Below are positions 1-6,764 of a stretch of 64,000 nt of DNA, in pieces (position 1 is the first letter of the stretch; each line of letters opens with the position of its first letter). Made by a program: the position numbers and the translations under genes. Under the pieces are notes generated by a model, which worked only from the letters and a program-made list of their open reading frames with translations, searched no databases and was not told the DNA's origin. This DNA is from Planctomycetota bacterium (lineage in GTDB: Bacteria > Planctomycetota > JAJSAM01 > JAJVHW01): contig JAJRPF010000048.1 in NCBI GenBank assembly GCA_024280885.1, forward strand, positions 62,001 through 126,000, written 5' to 3'.

Positions 1-60
1 TGCTGAGTATCAGCATCCAGAAGTAGGGGTGCGGCATGCACGCGACTCCTCCGAGGAATT

Positions 61-267
61 GCTAGCAGCCTGTCGGAGTAGTCCATCGGAACCGGAGAAT
101 GTGCCTTCGCAACCGAATTCGAGAACGGTTGACTCCGCCCAGGAACGCCGTCCGCCGCACTTGCCAGGCTCGATGTTGCTTCGGCAGGGACTTCGCCTCT
201 CAAGCACGACGGACGACGCCCCTGGACGAACCCGGTCCTCGACGGACTACTCCGACAGGCTGCTAGC
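61..267. repeat. Short element bounded by a perfect 24-bp inverted repeat
   Basis: Bases 61-84 and 244-267 are exact reverse complements (arms begin gctagcagcctg and end caggctgctagc). They enclose about 160 bp without a convincing gene. The rest of 1-281 shows nothing else recognisable. The layout resembles a miniature inverted-repeat transposable element, or the ends of a decayed insertion, but no target-site duplication is obvious and the family is not one I can name. Confidence 0.6.
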
Positions 268-281
268 GATCTGCGGCCGAG

Positions 282-818
282 TCAATCCGGGCTTGTTCTC
301 CGCCCCCGGTGGAGATCCGTCCAAGCGGCCTGCGTGACCTCGTAGATGTCGTCGTTCTCGTCGGCGTCGTGTCGCAGGAATGAGAACCCCAGACGCTTGA
401 CGAGTGCGATCGAGGCGGCGTTATCCACGTGGATCTCGGCTTGCACGGATGGCAGGTCGAACCGCTCGAAGAGGCGAGAGACGACGCCGGTCGTCGCCTC
501 GGTGGCGTAGCCCTTGCCCTGGTATGCGGGGTTCAGTACGTACGCGACCGAGCAGCCTGCGTCACGCACCGTGGCCTGACAGAATCCGATCGCCTGATCG
601 GTTTCCTCCAAGAACAGCATCCAGTTGAGCCAGTGCTCCGAGCCGTCGGGGCTCGTGCCCGGGCTCAGGAACTCGTACCGCGCGCGGAGAGCTTCCAGCG
701 AAACGGGCGGCTCGTCCGGCAGATGGGTGTAGATCCGCGGGTCGCGCAGTACCGGGAACATCACGTCGGCGTGAGAGGCGACCACGGGTTCGCATCGGAG
801 CCGTCTCGTCCGGATCAT
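282..818 (-). CDS. GNAT family N-acetyltransferase (RimJ/RimL-like)
   Basis: A 178-residue protein of the usual size for a single GNAT domain. It probably transfers an acetyl group from acetyl-CoA to an amine on a small molecule or a protein N-terminus. The acetyl-CoA pyrophosphate loop is visible at about residues 99-107 (YQGKGYATE), preceded by the strand SVAYVLNP. The RimJ/RimL-type ending DNAASIALVKRLGF follows at 132-145. The N-terminus (RTRRLRCEPV) matches the first strand of the fold, which supports the start at 818. It has no signal peptide and is expected in the cytoplasm. It stands alone, downstream of a lipoprotein gene on the same strand with a 253-bp gap that carries a hairpin repeat. 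The substrate cannot be told from sequence. Confidence 0.85.
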   Translation of the reverse strand: MIRTRRLRCEPVVASHADVMFPVLRDPRIYTHLPDEPPVSLEALRARYEFLSPGTSPDGSEHWLNWMLFLEETDQAIGFCQATVRDAGCSVAYVLNPAYQGKGYATEATTGVVSRLFERFDLPSVQAEIHVDNAASIALVKRLGFSFLRHDADENDDIYEVTQAAWTDLHRGRRTSPD

Positions 819-826
819 CCACCACT

Positions 827-940
827 CCCTCGTTCACGGACCAGCACGCGTGCAACAGTGGGAATACTGTGCCGGGTTCGTTTTTCTCACGTCCGGATAC
901 TTCACAATTCCCCCGTTCGCGAATCCGCACGCGTGCAACA
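827..940. repeat. 31-bp imperfect direct repeat flanking a hairpin
   Basis: Bases 827-857 and 910-940 match at 26 of 31 positions. Both end in the same 14-mer, gcacgcgtgcaaca, which contains the palindrome gcacgcgtgc. They bracket the REP-like hairpin at 858-890. The pair lies in the spacer between the GNAT gene and the lipoprotein gene. Confidence 0.6.
858..890 (-). repeat. REP-like hairpin, copy 1
   Basis: Read on the minus strand, the unit opens GTGAGAAA and closes TATTCCCAC, giving a seven-base stem with one mismatch. The loop carries the conserved core CGAACCCGGCACAGT. Related units sit on the plus strand at 9435-9468 and 13635-13667. All three are intergenic and just beyond a gene end. 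The shape is typical of REP sequences, which IS200-like RAYT transposases mobilise; assignment to that group is inference. Confidence 0.6.
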
Positions 941-1071
941 CCACCGAGCGTAGCTGCCTCATCCGCCGCATCCAGTTTGGAAGCTACGCTTGCCACGGAC
1001 ATCGAGGTCGCCTCCCGGTTCCGGCTAGGACCAAGAGTTGTCCCTCCCTTCGCGCGCGGACGAGGCGCGGC

Positions 1072-2019
1072 TCAGGGCTTCGACAGCCGGAGACGAGTCG
1101 AGAGGTTCTGGACCGTGCTGCGCAACTCCCGCGCCTGCAGTTTCTCGGCTTTCGTCGGCGCTACCGCCCCGGCCGCCGTGCGAGCTGCGAGCTCCGTCTC
1201 GTGGCGACGGAGCGCCGCGAGCGTCTGCTCGTCACCCAACTCTGCGAGCAGCTCGCAAGCAGATCGGAAGACGCCGAATAGGTCGTCTGCGGCGATCACG
1301 CGTTCGAGCAGTGGTGGCACGGCGCCTTTCGCGCGAATCGAACGAAGCACTTCAATGATGCGAACCTGTCGCTGTGGGTACGCTCGTCGGGTCTCCAGGT
1401 ACTCGATCGCTGCGGCTTCGATCGTCGGGCTCTCGACGCGCGCCAGCAGCTCGAGCGCGGAGAGTACGTAGAGATCTCCATTCGGCGCCGTGCCTCCCGG
1501 AGGCGCTGCGTCACCGCGCACGGCCATCCAGCGGCCCCACTCGTCGAGTGGAGGAGGAGTCGGCTCGTCCGTGGCGGTCCAGCCATCGGCGACGATCTCC
1601 TCCAGCGCGGCCCGCCACGCCGGGTCGTCGCTGAGGCGCACCTCGTCGTGGAGCGACGTCCAGTGCGCGATCGACCCGACGCCCGGCGACTGCTTCCCCA
1701 GGACCTGCTCGTGGGCCCACAACACGTGGATCGGGCGCTGCGACATCTCCGGATCCGCTCGCGTGATCACGACCGTGTTCCATGTCTCGATCTCGGCCGC
1801 GCGCCTCGCCTTCTGGCGGAACTCGGTCAGCAGAGCGCTCCTGACCTCGGACTCGGCCACGGGTGGATCTTCGTAGTCAGCGATGGGAACTTCCGGCGGG
1901 TCGGAAGCCGACGTGGAGCCGCACGACGCGACCAGCATCGCGGCCGAGACGACGAGTCCGCACACGACGACTCGGCGCAACTCTGCGCGTCGGAGATGGG
2001 AGTGCGCGGGTGTGTTCAT
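1072..2019 (-). CDS. Predicted lipoprotein, HEAT-repeat-like C-terminal half
   Basis: 315 residues. The N-terminus has a basic segment, a hydrophobic stretch and a lipobox (MLVASC), so the mature protein should be lipid-anchored in the envelope. A proline-rich linker follows. From about residue 190 on there are paired amphipathic helices (LELLARVESPTIEAAAIEYL; VPPLLERVIAADDLFGVF) that resemble HEAT-type repeats used for protein contacts. No catalytic motif was recognised. It is oriented away from the plus-strand genes at 2175 and 2608, so 2020-2174 is a divergent promoter region. The function is unknown. Confidence 0.75.
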   Translation of the reverse strand: MNTPAHSHLRRAELRRVVVCGLVVSAAMLVASCGSTSASDPPEVPIADYEDPPVAESEVRSALLTEFRQKARRAAEIETWNTVVITRADPEMSQRPIHVLWAHEQVLGKQSPGVGSIAHWTSLHDEVRLSDDPAWRAALEEIVADGWTATDEPTPPPLDEWGRWMAVRGDAAPPGGTAPNGDLYVLSALELLARVESPTIEAAAIEYLETRRAYPQRQVRIIEVLRSIRAKGAVPPLLERVIAADDLFGVFRSACELLAELGDEQTLAALRRHETELAARTAAGAVAPTKAEKLQARELRSTVQNLSTRLRLSKP

Positions 2020-2106
2020 CGGTGCCGTCCATCATACCGGTTCGTTACGAAGTCAGGTCTCCACCCGACAGGTCGTGCATCGTGTGGCGACGCAGATCCG
2101 CGACCC

Positions 2107-2159
2107 GCGGTTCCGAGACGGGGTTCCCGACACCACCTCGGCCTCAATCCCCTATCCTC
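2107..2159 (+). repeat. 53-bp repeat, copy 1
   Basis: Matches 3624-3676 at 51 of 53 positions. It starts gcggttccgagacgg and ends aatcccctatcctc. Inside, CCGAG and CTCGG can pair around a palindromic ggttcc/gggttccc segment. This copy ends 15 bp before the start codon at 2175. A third, diverged copy is at about 17545-17594. It could be a mobile repeat or a shared promoter or leader. Confidence 0.7.
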
Positions 2160-2174
2160 AACCAGCATGAGGCC

Positions 2175-2522
2175 ATGCTGCGTCCCGGGCAACTGACACT
2201 GACGGCCTTCGAGGCGGCGATCTTGGAGCGCCTCGTAGCGAAGGAGCCTCGCCTTGCACAGTCGTGCACTGGATTGCACGTGCTCTGCCGCGAGTTCACC
2301 GGCGTTGGAAGCTACACGACCTTCCTGTGCGACGAGTCAGTCGGGGGTGACGACTGGCACGTGGCCCTCGACGCCTTGATCATCGTGCCGGGCGTGGAGA
2401 ATGGCATGGGCGCCCTGCTCTTCGGTTGCGGGACACACCTCACGATCCTTGAGACCTTCACGTATGGAGATGATCGCTGGGATGGAGTCTATGCTGGATT
2501 CTCTGTTGAAGAGGCAGGCTGA
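2175..2522 (+). CDS. Small conserved-looking hypothetical protein
   Basis: 115 residues, start chosen at the ATG before LRPGQLTLTAFEAAIL. The open frame extends further upstream, but that part overlaps the divergent lipoprotein gene and has no protein-like composition. The sequence looks folded and soluble: an N-terminal helix (FEAAILERLVAKEP) followed by strands around CREFTGVGSYTTF and a C-terminal GDDRWDGVYAGFSVEE. No signal peptide or membrane helix is present. The motif REFTGVG recalls small uncharacterised bacterial proteins, but I cannot name a family. It ends 85 bp before the zeta-like kinase gene and could share its transcript; whether it acts as a partner or antitoxin is unknown. 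Confidence 0.65.
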   Translation: MLRPGQLTLTAFEAAILERLVAKEPRLAQSCTGLHVLCREFTGVGSYTTFLCDESVGGDDWHVALDALIIVPGVENGMGALLFGCGTHLTILETFTYGDDRWDGVYAGFSVEEAG

Positions 2523-2607
2523 CAAGGCGCTGCGGGCGGACGCCGTTTCCCGGCGCCGCTGATCGCCAAGGTCGTCGGGCGGGCAGTAAGGAGCCAAATC
2601 GAGAACG

Positions 2608-3123
2608 ATGGACGACCCGGTGACTGATGCGATCCTGATCGCGGGAGCGAACGGAGCAGGCAAAACGACACTTGCTCGTCAGATGCTGCGGTTGCAGTTC
2701 CCAGGGACCGAGTTCCTCAATGCTGACGAGATCCAGCGCGAGGGCATCGAGTTCACGCATCCGTTCGCGGCCGGTCGTGAGTTGCTTCGAAGGATGACCG
2801 ATCAGGAGCGGCGAGGCTTGAGCTTCGCGGTTGAGACCACGCTCTCGTCCCCGATGTACGTCTCGCGGCTCAGGAACTGGGCTGCCTGCGGCTATCGAAC
2901 GACGATCCACTTCATCGAATTGCCCTCGGCCGACTTTGCTGTGCGTCGAGTGGCCATGCGTGTTGCGGCTGGAGGCCATTCCGTCCCGGAGGCCGACATC
3001 CGGCGGCGGTTCGAACGCGGACTGCGACTGTTCGCGACGGTCTACAAGGCGCTGCCAAGCAGGTGGTACCATTGGTGCAGCGACGACGGAGGACTTCGAT
3101 TTGTCGACCGAGATCAGAACTGA
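2608..3123 (+). CDS. Zeta-toxin-like P-loop kinase
   Basis: 171 residues. The Walker A loop GANGAGKTT at 13-21, the NADEIQ segment near residue 40 and the AVETTLSS stretch near residue 83 match the zeta toxin / small P-loop kinase group. Zeta proteins phosphorylate UDP-N-acetylglucosamine; family members without a partner may have other phosphotransfer roles. The length is shorter than classical zeta toxins (about 270) but usual for the short chromosomal zeta-like kinases. In those, a small antitoxin-like gene often lies next door. Here the bases just after the stop encode, in another frame, an acidic helical stretch (DGELQLILEAARRATWDAL) that resembles such partner proteins but lacks a good start and soon degenerates. 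Toxicity is therefore not established. Confidence 0.75.
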   Translation: MDDPVTDAILIAGANGAGKTTLARQMLRLQFPGTEFLNADEIQREGIEFTHPFAAGRELLRRMTDQERRGLSFAVETTLSSPMYVSRLRNWAACGYRTTIHFIELPSADFAVRRVAMRVAAGGHSVPEADIRRRFERGLRLFATVYKALPSRWYHWCSDDGGLRFVDRDQN

Positions 3124-3761
3124 CCAAGACGACGGTGAGCTTCAACTCATCCTTGAGGCTGCGCGGCGAGCCACCTGGGATGCTCTCCATGGGCCGATCC
3201 ACCTCCAATCCGGGCGCTTTCGGCGGCGGCCCGAAGGCAGGAGAGAGAGGGCGCCTGGGGTCGACGGAGCGGCCGCCCGACAGGGCGATGCAAACGGACG
3301 GCCGTGTCGCGGTCGCCAATGATTGACCAGCCGTAGGCCTGAGCGAGCCCGCATGGGTGCGTTCAGTCGCAAGTCTCGCCGACGAAGCTGCGGCGCCTTT
3401 CTTGAACGCTGGCTTCTTTCCCGGACCAACCGAGAAGCCAATCCTGCAGAGAGAGCGCCTGACTGTGTTGCTGGAGTCGTACCGCGTTGCCATCCAGCTC
3501 TCGCCGTAGTGGTCGGAGGAGTTCGAGGGCCGCGTCGTCGCCGTCCCGCCAGTCCGATAGGCGGCTGATCGCTGGTGTTGAGGAGCACGTTCAGCTGCAG
3601 GCGGCAGGTTCGGGCGAGGGCGAGCGGTTCCGAGACGGGGTTCCCGACACCATCTCGGCCTCAATCCCCTCTCCTCCGACGTCGTGCTTTGGTCGTCGGC
3701 GCCGAGAAAGCGATAATGCGCGGGATGCACGCTTTCAGCGCTTGGTGGCGTCTCTTCTGAC
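3124..3761. other. Gene-poor spacer with repeat and leader
   Basis: 638 bp without a convincing intact gene. The left part contains the degenerate acidic coding stretch that follows the zeta-like gene. The right part holds the second 53-bp repeat (3624-3676), an AT-richer gataat hexamer at 3712-3717 that could be a -10 element, and the leader of the sigma-fusion gene. Confidence 0.5.
3624..3676 (+). repeat. 53-bp repeat, copy 2
   Basis: Nearly identical to 2107-2159 (two differences). One of them changes the inner stem to a six-base match, CCGAGA with TCTCGG. It ends 85 bp before the start of the sigma-membrane fusion gene at 3762. The 3' part, CTCGG-(N3)-CAATCCCCTCTCCTCCG allowing one change, recurs upstream of the other plus-strand sigma fusion at 17702. 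Confidence 0.7.
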
Positions 3762-3804
3762 ATGAGCACCTCAGACATCCCGCGCATCCCGCGCATCCCG
3801 CGCA
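3717..3804 (+). promoter_or_regulatory. Possible start-codon-enclosing slipped hairpin
   Basis: The upstream 11-mer tgcgcgggatg (3717-3727) is the exact complement of catcccgcgca. That sequence occurs three times in overlapping register within the first codons of the sigma-fusion gene (3776-3786, 3785-3795, 3794-3804), encoding IPRIPRIPR. If the transcript starts upstream of 3717, the start codon at 3762 would lie in the loop of a hairpin with three alternative pairings. A possible -10 at 3712-3717 would place the transcript start inside the left arm, which argues against it. Confidence 0.3.
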
Positions 3805-6608
3805 CGACACTCGAGGCCCTGCTCGCCCACCGCGACTGGGCGCGGGCACTTGCACGCCGCCTCGTGCGAGACGAGCACGCCGCCGACGACTTGGCGCAGG
3901 AGGCGATGGTCGCGGCCCTCGAGCGTCCGCCGGGCGCCGCGGGTGCGATGCGCGCGTGGCTTGGCACCGTCATGCGACGCAAGGCGATGACCGCTCACCG
4001 CGGCGAGTCTCGGCGGTCGGCTCGCGAGCGTCGGCATGGCGAGCGAGCAGGCATGCGCGCTTCCGATGAAATTGTCGCCGAGGCCGAAGCGCACCGGCGC
4101 GTCGTCGACGCAGTGCTCTCGCTTGCGGAGCGCGATCGAGTACTCGTGCTCCTGCGGTTCTATGAAGACGTTCCGCTGCCGGAGATCGCGAAGCAACTGG
4201 ACGTGCCGTACGAGACCGCACGCGCTCGCCTTCGTCGCGCGCTCGAGAAGCTCCGACGTCAGCTCGATGAGGAGCATGGCGGTGTGCAGGGATGGGCGCT
4301 GCCGCTCATCGGAGGTCTCGCCACGAGAGAGGCGCCGTCTGCGTGGCCACGCGTCGCGGCGAGCGTCGCCGTCGCGGTGACCGTGGGGGCCGTCGCTTGG
4401 TGGGCGATCTCGGGCAGCGTCGGGGCTTCCACGGTTGCGGACACCGTCGCAGATGTGGGCGAAGAGAGCGCCGCGCTCGAAGAGGCCGCGACGGGTGACG
4501 AAGACGCAGCGGGTCTCAACGGGAGAGAGCGGGCTGGCGACCGCTCTGGACGTCCCGGACGCGCTCGGGTCGGCGAGGGCGCTGTCGACGGAGTCGCTTC
4601 GCCTGGCGAGCCGATGGAGCAGGACAGCCAAGGCGAACGCGAAGAGGTGAAGGTTCCGCCGCGGGTGACACCCAAGCGGATCGTGGAGGGTGTGATCGTC
4701 ACCGCGGATGGGACGCCGATCCCCGGTGCGCGCATCTATGTCGATCCGTGGGGGCCCGAGCAGCCGGACAGCACCACCTCGGGAGCGTCGGGGGAGTTTC
4801 GCATCGAGGTGCCGGACTTCGGGAAGGCGGACGAGAACGGCGTGATCCGTCAGACCCGCCTGTCGGTCTCGGCGCGCGGCTTCGTCCAGCAACGACTTGA
4901 GATCAGTGACGTCGTAGGGAAGGACGTCAAGATCTCCCTCGATCCCAAGTCGGCCGGCGCCGTCGTCTTCCGCGTCGTCGGCTCGGACGGCTCTCCGCGC
5001 GCTGGCATCGAGGTCCATATTCGGACCAACGACGAGCGCTACAAACACCTCGGTTCGACGCGAACGAGCGACGAGAGCGGGGAGATCCGGATCGAGGGAC
5101 GTTGGCCGGAGGGTGCCCACGTCGAGGGGCTGGTCCTGTCCAAGAACGGGACCCGCGTGCTCGCGGGGGCGAGGGTGGACGCGGACGGAGCCGAGATCGA
5201 GCTGCGGCTGATGGGGACGCGTCGTGTTCGCGTCGATCTGCGTTTCACGGGGCAGCCGGTACCCGTGACTCACGTGGAGTTCGCTCCCCGCACGACGATC
5301 CAGGCCCGCGTCACGTGGGAGGGAGACGCGTCTGCCACGCTTGAGTTGCCCGAGGTGGCGAAGCGCCTACGCGTGGTGACCGTGGCTGGCGTGAGCGATT
5401 GGGTCGAGATCGCGCCCGACGCGACACAGATCGTGGTGACCCTCGCCACGGTGGGCGTCACGTCGATCGTGCTGGATGTGACCGGCGTGAAGAACGCGGA
5501 GTACGTCCGTGTGACCGGTGCCTTCACGCGCGATGGCGCGATAGCTGGGTGGAACATCGCGGCATCTCTTCTGAAGGACGATGAGGGACGGCTTGTCCTC
5601 CCCGCAGTCGATGGCGTGGTCTACACGCTGATGGTGGTGCCGAACTCAGGCAACCTCCGCTGGCGCTTTGTCACGTCCTCGACCGCGTCGCCGTTCCGCG
5701 TTGCCGACGAGCAGGCGCGAGAGCCCGTCATCATCCACGTCGAGGACGATGGAGGGACCGCGATCGCCGGCGCCAAGATCTCCGCCCGCGTCGAGAACAC
5801 GACGGCGCAGGAGAAGCTGGGCGGAGTCACCGATCCCGAGGGCAACGCCCAACTCGATCTCATCCCCGGGCTGCCGTACCGGGTGGCAGCTACGGCCGCC
5901 GGAACCGCTGGTGGTCTGACTACGTTCGTCGCCGACGCTGACCCCAACGCCGGCCCCGTGCGCGTCGTACTCGAGCGCGCGGTTCCGCGCCGCCTGCGAC
6001 TCCGTGCGGACGCGATCGGGCGCAAGATCATGGTGATGCCGTTCGCCCCGAACGCCGGCGCTCCCGCGCAAGCAGAGATCGATGGGGGCGTCGTGACGTT
6101 CGCCGCGTCCGCCGAGCACTGGTCAATGCTCATGACCGAGCACTCGTTCTGGCTCGTGGCTCCGGTCGCGACCGACGGCGACGTGGTCGACGTCTCGGGT
6201 GGAGAGCGCGTCGCCGTGACGGTCCGCGGCGGTCCGCGTTTCGCACTGCTTGGAGCAGATCCCGTGGCACCTGGTATCCACCCGGTCGCCCTCACGATGG
6301 GGGACGGGACGTCGCTGCCCCCTGGCCGTTTCGTCCCCGTCGACTCAGATGGCACCACGTGTACGGTCTTCCCGGTGCTCTTGATCGCTGCGTCCGATGA
6401 AGCACAGGTCGTCGGTGCTCCGGACGCGGAGGGACTCGAGTGGCAGGAGGGCGCGGCACCCGATGGCGCTTCGGGAGTGCTGTATGCGCGGGTCATCGCC
6501 GATGACGGTTCGTTCGTCGAGATCCCTGTCGGGATGATCGCCCCCGGCCGAGAGACGCGCTGGCGGACGGCGGGTCCGGAGATCCGCTTCGAACGCACAA
6601 CTCGCTGA
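3762..6608 (+). CDS. Membrane-anchored ECF sigma factor fused to exported carboxypeptidase-regulatory-like domains
   Basis: 948 residues. Residues about 18-80 form sigma region 2 (LLAHRDWARALARRL, DDLAQEAM) and 112-170 sigma region 4 (LPEIAKQLDVPYETARARLRRAL), the helix-turn-helix that reads -35 elements. A single hydrophobic helix follows at about 197-216 (SVAVAVTVGAVAWWAIS). An acidic linker then leads to an exported part with beta-sandwich repeats of the carboxypeptidase regulatory type (VEGVIVTADGTPIPGARIYV at about 308; VRVVLERAVPRRLRLR later). With an inside N-terminus the topology puts the sigma domains in the cytoplasm and the repeats outside, so it could be a one-protein signal receptor and transcription factor. 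No anti-sigma gene is adjacent. The start at 3762 has no clear Shine-Dalgarno sequence. Confidence 0.85.
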   Translation: MSTSDIPRIPRIPRTTLEALLAHRDWARALARRLVRDEHAADDLAQEAMVAALERPPGAAGAMRAWLGTVMRRKAMTAHRGESRRSARERRHGERAGMRASDEIVAEAEAHRRVVDAVLSLAERDRVLVLLRFYEDVPLPEIAKQLDVPYETARARLRRALEKLRRQLDEEHGGVQGWALPLIGGLATREAPSAWPRVAASVAVAVTVGAVAWWAISGSVGASTVADTVADVGEESAALEEAATGDEDAAGLNGRERAGDRSGRPGRARVGEGAVDGVASPGEPMEQDSQGEREEVKVPPRVTPKRIVEGVIVTADGTPIPGARIYVDPWGPEQPDSTTSGASGEFRIEVPDFGKADENGVIRQTRLSVSARGFVQQRLEISDVVGKDVKISLDPKSAGAVVFRVVGSDGSPRAGIEVHIRTNDERYKHLGSTRTSDESGEIRIEGRWPEGAHVEGLVLSKNGTRVLAGARVDADGAEIELRLMGTRRVRVDLRFTGQPVPVTHVEFAPRTTIQARVTWEGDASATLELPEVAKRLRVVTVAGVSDWVEIAPDATQIVVTLATVGVTSIVLDVTGVKNAEYVRVTGAFTRDGAIAGWNIAASLLKDDEGRLVLPAVDGVVYTLMVVPNSGNLRWRFVTSSTASPFRVADEQAREPVIIHVEDDGGTAIAGAKISARVENTTAQEKLGGVTDPEGNAQLDLIPGLPYRVAATAAGTAGGLTTFVADADPNAGPVRVVLERAVPRRLRLRADAIGRKIMVMPFAPNAGAPAQAEIDGGVVTFAASAEHWSMLMTEHSFWLVAPVATDGDVVDVSGGERVAVTVRGGPRFALLGADPVAPGIHPVALTMGDGTSLPPGRFVPVDSDGTTCTVFPVLLIAASDEAQVVGAPDAEGLEWQEGAAPDGASGVLYARVIADDGSFVEIPVGMIAPGRETRWRTAGPEIRFERTTR

Positions 6609-6623
6609 CGCCCCCTGCGTCAG
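6605..6623. terminator. Hairpin between convergent genes
   Basis: ctgacgc and gcgtcag form a perfect seven-base stem with a five-base loop that overlaps the stop codon of the sigma-fusion gene. No T-run follows. It sits between two convergent genes and could stop transcription of the first. Confidence 0.4.
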
Positions 6624-6764
6624 GACCTCCTCAGCGACAGCCACGCTGACACAGGCGGATGCCCCATGCGCAGGTTTCCTGGGGTGCCCCTCGGCAACGA
6701 CTCCGAGTGTCAGTTGCGGGATACGGCGTGTGTGACGGTGGCGACGCGATGCGGCGTCGGAGGG

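Noticed and set aside
61..267. Integron attC site
   Set aside because: The arms are perfectly paired without the bulges and the GTTRRRY/RYYYAAC boxes expected for attC, and no integrase or cassette row is present.
2912..3982. Minus-strand frame of 356 codons
   Set aside because: Overlaps the zeta-like gene and the sigma fusion start; composition is that of a shadow frame and repeat translations.
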